In this document: in pieces, positions 27,401 through 36,273 of the stretch
How positions within the stretch are numbered: position 1 is the stretch's first letter
Layout: each line of letters starts with the position of its first letter
Assembly: GCF_042684665.1 (NCBI RefSeq)
Contig: NZ_JBHULY010000005.1
Coordinates: 682,001-746,000, forward strand
Source of the DNA: Jejuia rubra
GTDB lineage: Bacteria > Bacteroidota > Bacteroidia > Flavobacteriales > Flavobacteriaceae
DNA: 64,000 nucleotides
Direction: 5' to 3'
Program-made: the position numbers and the translations under genes
Notes under the pieces: model-generated
What the model was told of the DNA's origin: nothing
The model's database searches: none
What the model saw: the letters and a program-made list of their open reading frames with translations, nothing else

Positions 27401-27803
27401 CGACGCCCTTTACGAGGCTGGTCGTTCAAGGTTTCGGGCTATCTTCTTAACCTCAATAACAACTGTGGCAGGTTTGGCACCTTTAATTTTTGAGGAAAGC
27501 AGGCAGGCGCAGTTTCTAATTCCCATGGCGGTTTCTATAGCATACGGCATCGGCTTTGCTACTGTTTTGACATTGATTATGTTGCCTATCTTTTTATCCT
27601 TTGGCAATAATGTAAAAACGACCGCTAAATGGTTATGGCTCAATAGGGAAATTTCAAAAGAAGAAGTTGAGCGCGTGGTTTATGAAAAGGATGATGATTT
27701 GGAATTGGAAGACACGGAGACTCATTTGATGAATGATAAGTATGTGACCGAGGAAGAAGTATTAGCTCTATTAAATAAACAAAACAATTCCGATGAAAAG
27801 TAG
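24495..27803 (+). CDS. RND efflux transporter, inner-membrane permease
   Basis: An 1102-residue AcrB/HAE-family proton-driven exporter. Helix 1 is near residues 14-32 and large periplasmic loops (about 33-330 and 560-860) flank clusters of helices. The TM4 proton-relay motif GILVDDGIVIAENIYQQY has two Asp residues, and the second half repeats it as GIMVNDGLVLISKFNNN. An LSLFLNIRLAFWVAFGLPVAF segment is typical of the family. The C-terminal 60 residues are acidic and cytoplasmic. The substrate class is not evident. Its last 11 bases overlap the TolC-like gene, indicating tight coupling. Confidence 0.95.
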   Translation: MRKLVAYFIKHSVAVNVVVIAFLLFGLFGASKLKSSFFPLVDSKNINISVTYPGASPQEVEEGIILKIEDNLKGLNGVERVTSTSRENSGTINVEIEKGKDVDFMLLEVKNAVDRVPSFPIGMEPLVVAKIENMRPTITFSISGSNIPLATLKQLGRQVENDLRGIDGISQIEITGYPDEEIEIAVKETDLLAYNLSFAEVSQAINRSSLITTGGTIKTVAEEYLIRANARSYYADELSNLVVKADPSGRIVRLKDIAEVSDKFSETPNASYFNGNLAINVTITSTNTEDLISSAEKTKAYIEEFNQKYDNVQLNVVRDLSTTLVQRTDLLTENAIIGMILVLTFLSLFLNIRLAFWVAFGLPVAFLGMFMFAGFFNVTINVLSLFGMIIVIGILVDDGIVIAENIYQQYEKGKSPKQAAIDGVMEVLPAIISAIITTVLAFSIFLFLDGRIGEFFGEVSVVVILTLIVSLVEALIILPAHLAHSKALKKQSTEPKSGIAGVFQRLFSKLRYINTLGDSIMKWLRDNMYSPTLKFALKYKFLTFSFFVVFFILTWSSVLGGIIRVSFFPQIASDRVQVSLNMPNGTNEKVTDSIISFIEQKAIEATNEIHNEFLGENAESHLVENMIKRLGPGSSSASVSINLLPGEERPNEITAGMVTNKIREKVGPVFGVESLIFGSGRNFGGSPVSVSLLGNDINELKAVKAELKQNLENNILLKDVADNDPAGIKEIRLKLKESAYALGLNLQSIMGQVRSAFFGAQAQRFQRGQDEIRVWVRYDKEDRTSVKNLDNMRIVTPNGQRVPLKEVATYTIERGDVAINHLDGRREIQVSADIKDQKKTSATDIMAEIQNDIMPDILAKYPTVTPSYEGQNRERLKLTNSLGPVGLAVLILIYIVIAFAFKSYSQPLLLIILIPFSLPAVAWGHWIHDFPLNIISLLGIIALIGIMVNDGLVLISKFNNNLREGMTFDDALYEAGRSRFRAIFLTSITTVAGLAPLIFEESRQAQFLIPMAVSIAYGIGFATVLTLIMLPIFLSFGNNVKTTAKWLWLNREISKEEVERVVYEKDDDLELEDTETHLMNDKYVTEEEVLALLNKQNNSDEK

Positions 27804-29154
27804 AATAGTACTATACTCAGCATTAGTTTTACTTGGAATGTTTGGTAATTCCCAACAGGTACTGGGTACAGAATACGCACTAAAATTGGCATTGGAGCAT
27901 AATTATGGTATTAAAATTGCCAATAACCTAGCGGAATTGGCCGAGAACAATGCCGATATTTTGAATTCAGGCTACTTACCGACACTCACGGGGAATGCAG
28001 GGGCTTCTATTGATAGACAAAATACTGAAGGGCAATTGGCCCCTCAGCCCGATCCAGATAACCCTGATGGCCCAGCTATTCAAAGACCACCTCGTATAGC
28101 TAATGGGGCTGAGACGAGGAGATATAATGCTTCACTAAATTTAAATTATGTATTGTTCGATGGGTTGGGCAGAATGTATAATTACAAACGCTTAAAGGAA
28201 GAATATCAGCTGTCGGAATTGGACGCACGGGAAACCGTGGAAACTACAATTACACAATTATTCTCAATATATTACACCGTTGCGCAATTCTCTGAGAATA
28301 CTAGGATTTTGGAGCAGACCTTAACCATTTCTAAAGATAGACTAACCCGAGCGACGTATCAGTTTGACTATGGTCAAAGCACGAAGTTGGAAGTGCTGAA
28401 TGCCGAAGTAGATATAAACAACGATAGCATCAACCTTATTAATGCCCGACAGCAATTGAGAAATGCAAAACGAGACTTAATGGTAGTTTTGGGTAATAAA
28501 ATGCCGATTGAGTTTGACGTGCAAACGGATGTCAGCTTTCTGCTTAATTTGGATAAAGAAGAGTTACTTTCAAAAACTCAGATGAACAACATTGACTTAT
28601 TGAGGGCCGAAAAAAACATCAGTATCAGTCAATTTGATGTAAAAGCTAGCAAAGCCCAATTTTTACCTTCGGTGGGATTACAGGGGTCTTATGGTTGGAA
28701 CGAAACTGCAAACAATAACAATCCAATAGCGTTCGTACTCCAAAGTACGAGCAGTGGGGTTTCGGGTGGGGTAAACTTAACATGGAATCTGTTTGATGGA
28801 GGTACTTCAATAACCCGAACAAAGAATGCTAGAATCAATCTCGAAATCCAAGAGCTACAAAAAGAGCAGTTGCAAATGGATGTGGAACGGAATTTTAACA
28901 ATGCTTGGGAAGACTATCAAAATAAACTTACTGTTTTGGGGATGCAGGAGGGTAATATCATCACCGCGTCCAATAATTTTGAAAGAACCCAGGAGAAATT
29001 CAAGCTAGGACAGGTCAATTCTATTGAGTTTAGGCAAGCTCAGATTAATTTAATAAATGCGGAACTCAATAGAAACCAGGCTAAATATCAGGCTAAAGTG
29101 GCGGAGTTGGAAGTCTTGAGAATAAGTGGAGAATTGCTGAACGTCGATTTTTGA
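27793..29154 (+). CDS. TolC-family outer-membrane efflux channel
   Basis: A 453-residue outer-membrane protein with signal peptide near residues 1-21 (MKSRIVLYSALVLLGMFGNSQQ). It shows the two-fold TolC repeat: long helices rich in Asn and Gln (ALEHNYGIKIANNLAELAENNA, RATYQFDYGQSTKLEVLNAE and, in the second half, ERTQEKFKLGQVNSIEFRQA). It overlaps the permease gene by 11 bases and completes a tripartite RND pump. Between residues about 70 and 100 a Pro/Asp-rich insertion (PQPDPDNPDGPAIQRPP) probably lies in a surface loop. Confidence 0.93.
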   Translation: MKSRIVLYSALVLLGMFGNSQQVLGTEYALKLALEHNYGIKIANNLAELAENNADILNSGYLPTLTGNAGASIDRQNTEGQLAPQPDPDNPDGPAIQRPPRIANGAETRRYNASLNLNYVLFDGLGRMYNYKRLKEEYQLSELDARETVETTITQLFSIYYTVAQFSENTRILEQTLTISKDRLTRATYQFDYGQSTKLEVLNAEVDINNDSINLINARQQLRNAKRDLMVVLGNKMPIEFDVQTDVSFLLNLDKEELLSKTQMNNIDLLRAEKNISISQFDVKASKAQFLPSVGLQGSYGWNETANNNNPIAFVLQSTSSGVSGGVNLTWNLFDGGTSITRTKNARINLEIQELQKEQLQMDVERNFNNAWEDYQNKLTVLGMQEGNIITASNNFERTQEKFKLGQVNSIEFRQAQINLINAELNRNQAKYQAKVAELEVLRISGELLNVDF

Positions 29155-29257
29155 AGAAATTAAATGTTAAAATTTTATGTATTTCGTCGAATAAAATAGT
29201 TTTTCATCTATATGATAGCTAATTTCGTTGAGTATTAGTCCTAAAATCGACCTAAAG

Positions 29258-30082
29258 ATGAAAACCTTAAAGCTAACAATTCTTAGTCTATTCGTAGCAG
29301 TTTCGGCTTTTGCGAATATTTCGAATAGTGAAAAAGAGGCGCTCTTAGCCCTTTATAACAGTACCAATGGCGCGCAATGGAATGCTACTTGGGATATTAA
29401 TGCCTCCATAGATACATGGAACGGTGTTAAAATTGAAAACGGAACGGTTACCGAAATCAACTTACCTTTCAATAACCTAAAAGGTGAATTGCCTGCTGAA
29501 ATTGCCAGTTTGGTAAATCTTAAAACCTTAAATCTTGGTTTTAATGGCTTAACTGGAACTATTCCATCGGAGTTGAGCAAGTTGACCAACCTTGAGGCTC
29601 TTGAATTGTTTATGAATAAATTTGAAGGCGATATTCCTTCTGAATTAGGTAACTTAAAAAACCTAAAATCCTTAAAATTATATAGTAACCAATTAACGGG
29701 AAATATTCCTTCTTCTATTATGGAATTGACCAATTTAGAAGAGTTGTTATTGGGTAGTAATTTTTTAACAGGAAATATTCCAACCGAAATCTTTGCATTG
29801 ACCAAGTTGAAAAAATTCAGCGTTATGGACAATAAAATGGATGGTGAAATTCCTGTTGAGATTGCACAATTGGAAGACCTGGAAGAGTTATTATTGTCAA
29901 GCAATCAGTTTACTGGGGATTTGCCAATGGAGTTGATTAATTTGACAAACCTTAACACCATTATGGTTAGCGATAACAACCTGAACCAAGAATATATCAG
30001 TGTTTCAGGCAAGAATCCACCAGCTTTGATGCGTTTAAATACCCAAAGCGCTACGGCCACAATGGACATTGAAAAAGATTAA
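29258..30082 (+). CDS. Secreted leucine-rich-repeat protein of plant type
   Basis: From the ATG at 29258 the protein has 274 residues. A frame beginning with TTG at 29228 is less likely. The signal peptide is MKTLKLTILSLFVAVSAFA. An N-terminal capping region (NSEKEALLALYNSTNGAQW and DTWNGVKIENGTVTEINLP) resembles LRRNT domains. About seven 24-residue repeats of the form LxxLxxLxLxxNxLxGxIPxx follow, for example LKTLNLGFNGLTGTIPSELS. There is no C-terminal sorting domain or membrane anchor, so it is probably periplasmic or released. Adhesion or protein binding is the usual role. It ends before a clear terminator. Confidence 0.85.
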   Translation: MKTLKLTILSLFVAVSAFANISNSEKEALLALYNSTNGAQWNATWDINASIDTWNGVKIENGTVTEINLPFNNLKGELPAEIASLVNLKTLNLGFNGLTGTIPSELSKLTNLEALELFMNKFEGDIPSELGNLKNLKSLKLYSNQLTGNIPSSIMELTNLEELLLGSNFLTGNIPTEIFALTKLKKFSVMDNKMDGEIPVEIAQLEDLEELLLSSNQFTGDLPMELINLTNLNTIMVSDNNLNQEYISVSGKNPPALMRLNTQSATATMDIEKD

Positions 30083-30117
30083 TTAGTAAAGTTATTTATC
30101 AATAAGTTAATGGGAAA

Positions 30118-30147
30118 GTAGGTGCAGTAGTTGCACCTACTTTTTTT
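30118..30147 (+). terminator. Rho-independent terminator after the LRR gene
   Basis: GTAGGTGCA and TGCACCTAC (9 base pairs) enclose a 5-base loop, followed by T7. Confidence 0.9.
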
Positions 30148-30155
30148 GTTTATAT

Positions 30156-30335
30156 ATGAAAGAGCATTATTTTACCTGTCCTTATTGCTGGCAAAACATT
30201 TCGATGTTGATCGATGAATCCGTCTCCAGTCAATCCTATATAGAGGATTGTGAAGTATGTTGCAACCCTATTCAACTCACTGTAAAATTTTCCGAGGCGG
30301 AATTAACAGACTTTCAGACCACTAGTATCGAGTAA
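30156..30335 (+). CDS. CPXCG-type cysteine-rich small protein (zinc ribbon)
   Basis: A 59-residue gene from ATG 30156 to TAA 30335. It carries two cysteine pairs, CPYC near residue 8 and CEVCC near residue 33, of the kind seen in CPXCG-motif proteins, followed by PIQLTVKF and an acidic tail. It probably binds one Zn ion, and its function is unknown. It starts only nine bases after a terminator T run, so it must have its own promoter or arise by read-through. The tRNA gene follows 62 bases later. Confidence 0.7.
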   Translation: MKEHYFTCPYCWQNISMLIDESVSSQSYIEDCEVCCNPIQLTVKFSEAELTDFQTTSIE

Positions 30336-30397
30336 CAATTTTTTTCGTTTGAAGCCTTGCCAAATCTAAAAAGGGTTGTATATTTGCTGTCCAATAT

Positions 30398-30470
<73 letters not shown>

Positions 30471-30604
30471 CAAAGTAGATTTTACGGAAACATAAGAGAC
30501 AATGCGGTTTAAAATAGATTTGAGCCGCATTTTTTTATGCCCAAGAAATCTTGTCTTTTTAAAAACCGTACACTCTAATGTACACCCTTTGGCTGCAAAA
30601 AAAC

Positions 30605-31510
30605 ATGTTCAACTGGCCTATATATTCGAGGAGAAATTTATTTTTACTTTTTGTTTTTGGTTGCAGTCTTTTAGGGGTTTCTCAAAATAAAAGGAGTTAT
30701 ACCTACGCAAGAAAGGACTCCAAGAAGTTGAGATTGGATGTTTACACCCCCGAGCACCTAAAAAAAGGAGAAAGTTTACCTGTGGTCATTTGGATGCATG
30801 GAGGGAGCTTTTCTGGAGGAGAAAGGGATGGCGCTACCGAGACCCGCTTTATGAAATATCTAACAAAAAATGGATATATCGGGGTGTCGATTTCGTATAG
30901 ATTGTTGCTAAAAGGTTCTAAAACCGGGTTTGGATGCAATTGCCCTGCGTCTTTAAAAAAGGAAGTGTTCCGTCAGGCCGCAATGGATTTTTTGGACGCG
31001 ACTAAATACATTATTGCCCGAAAGAAAAAACTCCGGATTGATATTGATAAAATAATTGCAGGAGGCAGTAGCGCCGGAGCGGAGGCGGTATTGCATGCAG
31101 TGTATTTGAAACGATTTTTGCTTGATGATGTTAAAACATACGCCAAAGTGAATTTTGCCGGTGTTTTTGCATTGGCTGGCGCTGTCATGGATACCAGCTA
31201 TATTTACGAGGACAATGCCGTTCCAGCGGTTTTGTTCCATGGGACTGAAGATAAATTGGTGCCTTTTGGGGAAGCCCCGCACCGCTATTGTTCTGAGGAT
31301 GATTCAGGTTTTTTGGTTTTAAATGGCTCAGAAAGTATTGCCAATAGATTGCACCAGTTGAACCAATCGTACTATCTACATAAAGTAATAGGAGGAGGGC
31401 ACGAAGTCAACCATATTCCTTATGACGAATTGGATGCTGTGTTTGAGTTTTTTGAAACAACACTGGGCTCCGGTGAAACTATTCAGACCGTTCGTTCCGT
31501 GAAAAAGTAG
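30605..31510 (+). CDS. Secreted alpha/beta hydrolase (carboxylesterase-like)
   Basis: From ATG 30605 the protein has 301 residues. An alternative start at 30578 adds nine residues. The signal peptide region is RRNLFLLFVFGCSLLGVSQ. It has the oxyanion-hole motif MHGGSFSGGERDG near residue 66 and the nucleophile elbow AGGSSAGAEA (serine near 157). Late Asp (HGTEDKLVPFG) and His (GGGHEVNHIPY) residues fit the catalytic triad. The family hydrolyses short-chain esters. It is oriented toward the starch locus but ends before a bidirectional terminator, so it is not clearly part of that operon. Confidence 0.8.
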   Translation: MFNWPIYSRRNLFLLFVFGCSLLGVSQNKRSYTYARKDSKKLRLDVYTPEHLKKGESLPVVIWMHGGSFSGGERDGATETRFMKYLTKNGYIGVSISYRLLLKGSKTGFGCNCPASLKKEVFRQAAMDFLDATKYIIARKKKLRIDIDKIIAGGSSAGAEAVLHAVYLKRFLLDDVKTYAKVNFAGVFALAGAVMDTSYIYEDNAVPAVLFHGTEDKLVPFGEAPHRYCSEDDSGFLVLNGSESIANRLHQLNQSYYLHKVIGGGHEVNHIPYDELDAVFEFFETTLGSGETIQTVRSVKK

Positions 31511-31582
31511 GATTGGATTATTCATCCATATGATGTTTTTAATAGGACTTATGCCTCAAAGTGTATTTCGCTTTGATAAACA

Positions 31583-31612
31583 AAAAAGGCTTTCTAGAAA
31601 GAAAACCTTTTT
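31583..31612. terminator. Bidirectional terminator between the hydrolase and the GH13 amylase
   Basis: AAAAAGG and CCTTTTT arms enclose an inner palindrome (TTTCTAGAAA). It reads as a hairpin with a T run on both strands, between two convergent genes. Confidence 0.7.
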
Positions 31613-31702
31613 CTGTTACCGGTTGCTCAACCAATAACCAAACTAAACTAAACAAACTATAGTGCTATTAATTAATTCATTAAGCTAGTTACTTACTATC
31701 TT

Positions 31703-34612
31703 TTAAAACTTTGCAAGTTTTGTTGTAAACGTATTTCCTAAATCGTTTTTAGCCCTTACAACATATATACTTTTAGGTAAATCGTAAATATTAAAATTAT
31801 ATCCACTTCTAAAATTGCCATCGAATGATTTTACCAGTTTACCATGTATGTCATAAATGGAAACTGTTGCGACATCAACATTTAATGAAAACTCGTTTTG
31901 GGCAGGGTTGGGATACAAAGTAACGTTGCGTGTTGTTTCAAAATCATTTGAGGAAAGTGTTGATAACTGATTCCCATAAATTTTGAATTTGCCCGGAGCT
32001 AGGCTGATTGAGGTAGTACTGCCGTCAATAGTTGCTGGTGAGCCTGAGGTATCCATTAAATCGTACCAAGTTCCCCCGTAAGGGAAATTTGGATTGATAT
32101 TCATAGTGGTCAATTCAAAATTAGCGATGATAATCACATTTTTTAATTCAGAACCCGAAGTGTTTTCATCTCCGGTGAAAATGCTTATCCGAGGACGAAG
32201 GTTTCCAGAGGAAATATTATAGTCTCCCTCAAATACAGGTTCGTTAATTTTTAAATTATTGATTCTAGACCACGCTTCGTATATCGGGCTTCTATTGACA
32301 TCGTTAATCCAATCTTGGGTCCATTGTGGTTGTGGTTTGGTATCTAATTTACAATCGCCTGATGGTGTTCCGCCATCGCCTCCGGGAGGGGCATCATCTG
32401 GTAGGTTTAGTGTACCATTGGAGCACGTAAATATAGAGTTATCCATGCCCAATTCTCCGAAATGCCAGATCATTTTTGGCCCGGGAATGGTTAAGGAAAC
32501 TGCACCTAAAGCAGATATTCTAGACAAAGCAGTGTTGATATCCTTTGTATCATAGCCACCACCGCTATTGCCAAAACGCCAATTTTTTTCCATTGTTCTT
32601 ACCTCGTCATGACTTTCAGCATAGCCTACTACGCGCGGTGCTGTATAACCTGTGCGTGCCTTATGTCCCATGCGGCTAATGTTGGAGCTACTGGAATATC
32701 CCATAGTCAATTGGGCATAGGGGTCGGTCATTTTTCCCCATAGCATAATGCCTTTTGGAATGGCATCACCCAATCGGTAATTGGCCCATTCGCTTTCTTC
32801 TGTATCACCTCCTAGATGTTCGAAAATCACATAGTGGGTTTCGTCCAAACTCCAGGAATAATCGGCATATTCTTTTAAAACGGCCACACGATCGGCCTGA
32901 TAACTATTGGTGCAACTTTCATTGCCGCTCGAACAATTTTGTGTAAATCCCTTGGTCAAATCCCAACGGAAACCATCGATATTAAATTCTTCGATCCAAT
33001 GTTTTACCACTCGTTTTGTGTAATCTTTTGTGATAGTATTGGAGTGATTAAAATCCGAACCTACATTGTAAGCATGTCTTGGAGACGTATTAAAATAGGG
33101 GCTGTCAGTACTTGGCTCGCCCCATCCGTCACCATCGGGATCATTCATCCACATGCGTACCATAGGGTTTCTGCCAAAGGCATGGTTTAAAGCGATATCC
33201 AAAATTACGGCAATACCGTTTTGGTGACATACGTCTATAAACTCTTTAAATTTGTCCTCAGTACCATAAAACTTGTCCAAAGCCATATGAAATGAGGTAT
33301 TGTAGCCCCAACTTTCATTGCCTTCAAACTCCATCACTGGCATTAACTCAATAGCATTAATATTTAAATCTTTGAAGTAATCAATCTTACCAATCAAATC
33401 CTGGTAATTTCGGTCCGCATCAAAATCGCGAATCAACACTTCATAAATCACTAAATCTTCTTTTTTAGGTTTTACGAAATTTGTGACCTGCCAATTGTAC
33501 GGTGTTTTGTCTGTTTGTAAAACGGTAACCTCGCGTTCCTGTCCTGTTGGATAGGCAGGTAAGCTTGGGTAGGTTGATGCAGGAATGAATGGGTCATCAA
33601 AAGGGGATAATACCAAGGTAGAAAAAGGATCGGCCGTCTTTACCATTTCCGGAGAATTGGCAATCGGCGTTTTATCCACCACCCAGTATTGATAGGTTTC
33701 AATTTTTTGTGAAGTGAGCCCTGTCAGTGTTAACCAAAATTTATTTCGTGTGGTGTCATATTTCATGGCATCTGAGATTTCGGGTTCCCATCCGTTGAAG
33801 CTTCCGGCAACATATACAAAATCCTTGCCCGGCGCATTTAACACCAATGTCGCAATTGTTGGGTCTGAGTCGTCGTAATTGATGCCATCTTCATAATCTT
33901 CCGGCATCGTTGCACTATTGGAGCCAGGGTCAATGATGGCTGAAAATTCGGCCGATTTTGTTGTGCCTCCGATGGTGGCTTCCAAAACGTAATTCTTGTT
34001 TACCAAAATATTCATATCCGTAAAGGAGTAGGAAGATATACCGTTTTGGGTGTTTATGGTAGCACCATTTGCCTTTAGGACATAATTGGCGTTGCCACCG
34101 GAGTTGGTGGCAGAAATACTAAGATTTCCACCAGACGATATAATGGTTGTTGCGTCTGTAGGTGATGTAAGTGTCAGTTGAAGGGTGCCCACATCCTCAT
34201 CTAAGTCTTGAGATTTTTTATCTCCTGTGCCGTCCTTTGCTTTAATTAGAAAACCTATGCGTCCGATGCCTGTTCTTCCATAAAACGTGGTAGGGGTGAA
34301 AGTAATGGTATAGGTATCGCTACCGCTATTGTAGGTCAGTCGATTGGCTTCGTTCGAATTGTTCCATGTGCCGTTGGTAGGGCAATCTTGCTGGTTAGAG
34401 ATATTTGTATCCCAGGACCAGGCCCAAAGGTAAAGTGCATTGCCAGTAACGCCCCATGTAGCTTCGTTAATACTGCTGCCTTGAAAGGTAATCGTTATTG
34501 AGTCATCCTCTTCAAAGGGAAGTGGTGAAACGCTGTACGTAACTGTTTGTTGTTGTGCCAAAACGAAAGCTGATACAACGAAAAGCATATATGTAATTTT
34601 TTTCATTTGCAT
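31703..34612 (-). CDS. Secreted GH13 alpha-amylase with T9SS C-terminal sorting domain
   Basis: A 969-residue extracellular starch-degrading enzyme. After a signal peptide (KKITYMLFVVSAFVLAQQ) come a beta-sandwich region and a CBM48-like segment (KDFVYVAGSFNGWEP near residue 265). A GH13 barrel follows with conserved regions DIALNHAFG (about 470), DGFRWDLTKG (about 550, nucleophile Asp), FEHLGGD (about 598) and GYAESHDEVR (about 667). The last 75 residues form a T9SS type A sorting domain, TLYPNPAQNEFSLNV to TTKLAKF. It is the last gene of the SusCDE arm, separated from susE by a terminator-like hairpin. Export would use the GldKLMN system encoded in this window. Confidence 0.93.
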   Translation of the reverse strand: MQMKKITYMLFVVSAFVLAQQQTVTYSVSPLPFEEDDSITITFQGSSINEATWGVTGNALYLWAWSWDTNISNQQDCPTNGTWNNSNEANRLTYNSGSDTYTITFTPTTFYGRTGIGRIGFLIKAKDGTGDKKSQDLDEDVGTLQLTLTSPTDATTIISSGGNLSISATNSGGNANYVLKANGATINTQNGISSYSFTDMNILVNKNYVLEATIGGTTKSAEFSAIIDPGSNSATMPEDYEDGINYDDSDPTIATLVLNAPGKDFVYVAGSFNGWEPEISDAMKYDTTRNKFWLTLTGLTSQKIETYQYWVVDKTPIANSPEMVKTADPFSTLVLSPFDDPFIPASTYPSLPAYPTGQEREVTVLQTDKTPYNWQVTNFVKPKKEDLVIYEVLIRDFDADRNYQDLIGKIDYFKDLNINAIELMPVMEFEGNESWGYNTSFHMALDKFYGTEDKFKEFIDVCHQNGIAVILDIALNHAFGRNPMVRMWMNDPDGDGWGEPSTDSPYFNTSPRHAYNVGSDFNHSNTITKDYTKRVVKHWIEEFNIDGFRWDLTKGFTQNCSSGNESCTNSYQADRVAVLKEYADYSWSLDETHYVIFEHLGGDTEESEWANYRLGDAIPKGIMLWGKMTDPYAQLTMGYSSSSNISRMGHKARTGYTAPRVVGYAESHDEVRTMEKNWRFGNSGGGYDTKDINTALSRISALGAVSLTIPGPKMIWHFGELGMDNSIFTCSNGTLNLPDDAPPGGDGGTPSGDCKLDTKPQPQWTQDWINDVNRSPIYEAWSRINNLKINEPVFEGDYNISSGNLRPRISIFTGDENTSGSELKNVIIIANFELTTMNINPNFPYGGTWYDLMDTSGSPATIDGSTTSISLAPGKFKIYGNQLSTLSSNDFETTRNVTLYPNPAQNEFSLNVDVATVSIYDIHGKLVKSFDGNFRSGYNFNIYDLPKSIYVVRAKNDLGNTFTTKLAKF

Positions 34613-34688
34613 TATTTTTTTGTGATAGTGGACTAGGTCGAAGTTTATAGCTATCTAATAGCTTCGAAATAGTATGTAAAATGTTAAG

Positions 34689-34718
34689 GCACCACGATGC
34701 TTAAAGAAAACATGGTGC
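34689..34718 (-). other. Hairpin in the susE-amylase spacer
   Basis: GCACCA and TGGTGC arms enclose an AT-rich loop of 18 bases. It lies just downstream (on the - strand) of the terminator-like hairpin at 34731-34766. Confidence 0.3.
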
Positions 34719-34730
34719 AAGTTTTAGGCA

Positions 34731-34766
34731 AAAAAGGCTGTACGATATAATTGGCACAGCCTTTTT
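34731..34766 (-). terminator. Terminator or attenuator after the SusE-like gene
   Basis: AAAAAGGCTGT and ACAGCCTTTTT (11-base arms) form a hairpin followed on the - strand by a T run. It lies between the second SusE-like gene and the amylase gene. It could stop most transcription from the susC promoter and lower amylase expression relative to the binding proteins. Confidence 0.7.
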
Positions 34767-34794
34767 AGTCACTTAACACTCTTAAATCAAATTC

Positions 34795-36255
34795 CTAGTT
34801 AGGAATGATGACGTAAGCGCCATCCAAATCATTGAACCAAACGTCGTAGGTTCCTGTAGGTGCGTTAAAGGGGATATTATCTCCACCTCCTGCAAGTACT
34901 GAAGTGCCATAGAGTTCAGACGAACCGGTATACCTCCAAACATCGGCCCAGTCGTCGTTTGCTCTAATTAGCATTTGTCCTCCATTGGTTAAGGTAACAC
35001 CATTTAGGTACCATAAATGGGGGTTATTAGGATCTTGTGTAAAATCGGTATCTGAGCCCCATCCACCTGGGGTGGCATCTCCGATTATGCCTATAGTACC
35101 ATAAGTTGGCGCTCCAGAAGCATCGTATGGGGTTACTGTAAAGCTTCCTCCTTCTCCAACTGTGGTGAAGGTATAGGTGTAATAACCAGCAGCGCCTACG
35201 TTAAACGTTCCGGGGTCAGATCCGCCACCTGGATTAACTGCCAAGGTTGAGCCATCATTTGTTCCCCATTGTGGTTGCCACTGTCCTTTTACTTCTAATA
35301 ATTTGAAAGCTCCTGCACCAAAGTATCCTGTAAAGAAATAGCCGTTGGGTACATCTTGATCTCTAAATATAGGTGTATTGTTATTGTCATTGCTCCATCC
35401 TGGAGTAGTGGCATCTCCTACCATATATAAATATGGGAAGGATACATTATACGGAGTAATTGAAACCGTAGTGGTATCGCTTACGCGTTCTAAAGTATTC
35501 CCATTTTGGTTAGTATTTCTGGCAATGATTCTCATATCGACATTTCCTGCAGTATCTGGAGCAAGGCCCAAGCCTATGGCTACAGCATTTAAATCAGAAT
35601 TCGTAACGGATAAAGTTGTGCCATTGGTAACCGTTCCAACGGTAACTGGGACAGCAAAGTCCGTTCCGGCTGCGGCTGCTTCTACGGTATAGATGACTTC
35701 GATACCTAAGGTTGAAGATAAAACGGCATCCTCCCAATCAATAGTCATTGCTGTTTCCCCTGAATTGGCCAAAGCTAGAACAAATGCATCATTATTTGAT
35801 GGGCTTGACATCATGGGAGCATCTGTAGGGTATGTAGTAACCAAATAAAGTACAGAATTGCTTAAAGTGCCTCCTGCATTAATTCTGAAATAAACGGCTA
35901 CATCCCTAAAGTTTGCAGCTCCTGCATCCCTAATAGCATTGTTCAAATCAGTTACGCTAATGGAAAAGGAATTAGAGCTAACGTTTCCAAGATTAACTGT
36001 GGAGGTAAAATCGGCATCCAAAGACATTTCCACATCGTATGATGAACTACCGGTTACCTCGTCGTTCCATGCTATGCTTAGGGCGGCATTATCTGGTGTG
36101 CCAAAATTTAAGAACACACTGCTTATACCTGGTTGTTGCAAGGTGAATGCTGGATCAGGTGATGTTATTACAAGCGTTTCCTCAGTTTCACAGGCTGTGA
36201 ATATCAAAGCAAGTGAAAGAAAAAGAAAGCTTATTTTGTTTGTTAATATTTTCAT
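34795..36255 (-). CDS. SusE/SusF-like surface starch-binding lipoprotein (first of two paralogues)
   Basis: A 486-residue lipoprotein with lipobox FTAC near residue 21, followed by an acidic start (ETEETL). Two SusE-type Ig-like domains fill the first half (AFTLQQPGISSVFLNFGTPDN, then MMSSPSNNDAFVLALA). Two carbohydrate-binding modules follow, near residues 270-380 (YLYMVGDATTPGWSNDNNN and GQWQPQWGTNDG) and 390-486 (IGIIGDATPGGWGSDTDF). Aromatic-rich sites such as QWQPQWG are likely starch contacts. It shares the GWSN and WQPQWG modules with the neighbouring 36274 gene, indicating duplication. It lies 18 bases after that gene in the susC arm. Confidence 0.85.
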   Translation of the reverse strand: MKILTNKISFLFLSLALIFTACETEETLVITSPDPAFTLQQPGISSVFLNFGTPDNAALSIAWNDEVTGSSSYDVEMSLDADFTSTVNLGNVSSNSFSISVTDLNNAIRDAGAANFRDVAVYFRINAGGTLSNSVLYLVTTYPTDAPMMSSPSNNDAFVLALANSGETAMTIDWEDAVLSSTLGIEVIYTVEAAAAGTDFAVPVTVGTVTNGTTLSVTNSDLNAVAIGLGLAPDTAGNVDMRIIARNTNQNGNTLERVSDTTTVSITPYNVSFPYLYMVGDATTPGWSNDNNNTPIFRDQDVPNGYFFTGYFGAGAFKLLEVKGQWQPQWGTNDGSTLAVNPGGGSDPGTFNVGAAGYYTYTFTTVGEGGSFTVTPYDASGAPTYGTIGIIGDATPGGWGSDTDFTQDPNNPHLWYLNGVTLTNGGQMLIRANDDWADVWRYTGSSELYGTSVLAGGGDNIPFNAPTGTYDVWFNDLDGAYVIIPN

Positions 36256-36273
36256 CTCTAATTTTTTTTATGA

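Noticed and set aside
32259..33190. Open frames on the + strand opposite the T9SS amylase
   Set aside because: They are antisense to a strong GH13 gene and have no recognisable domains.
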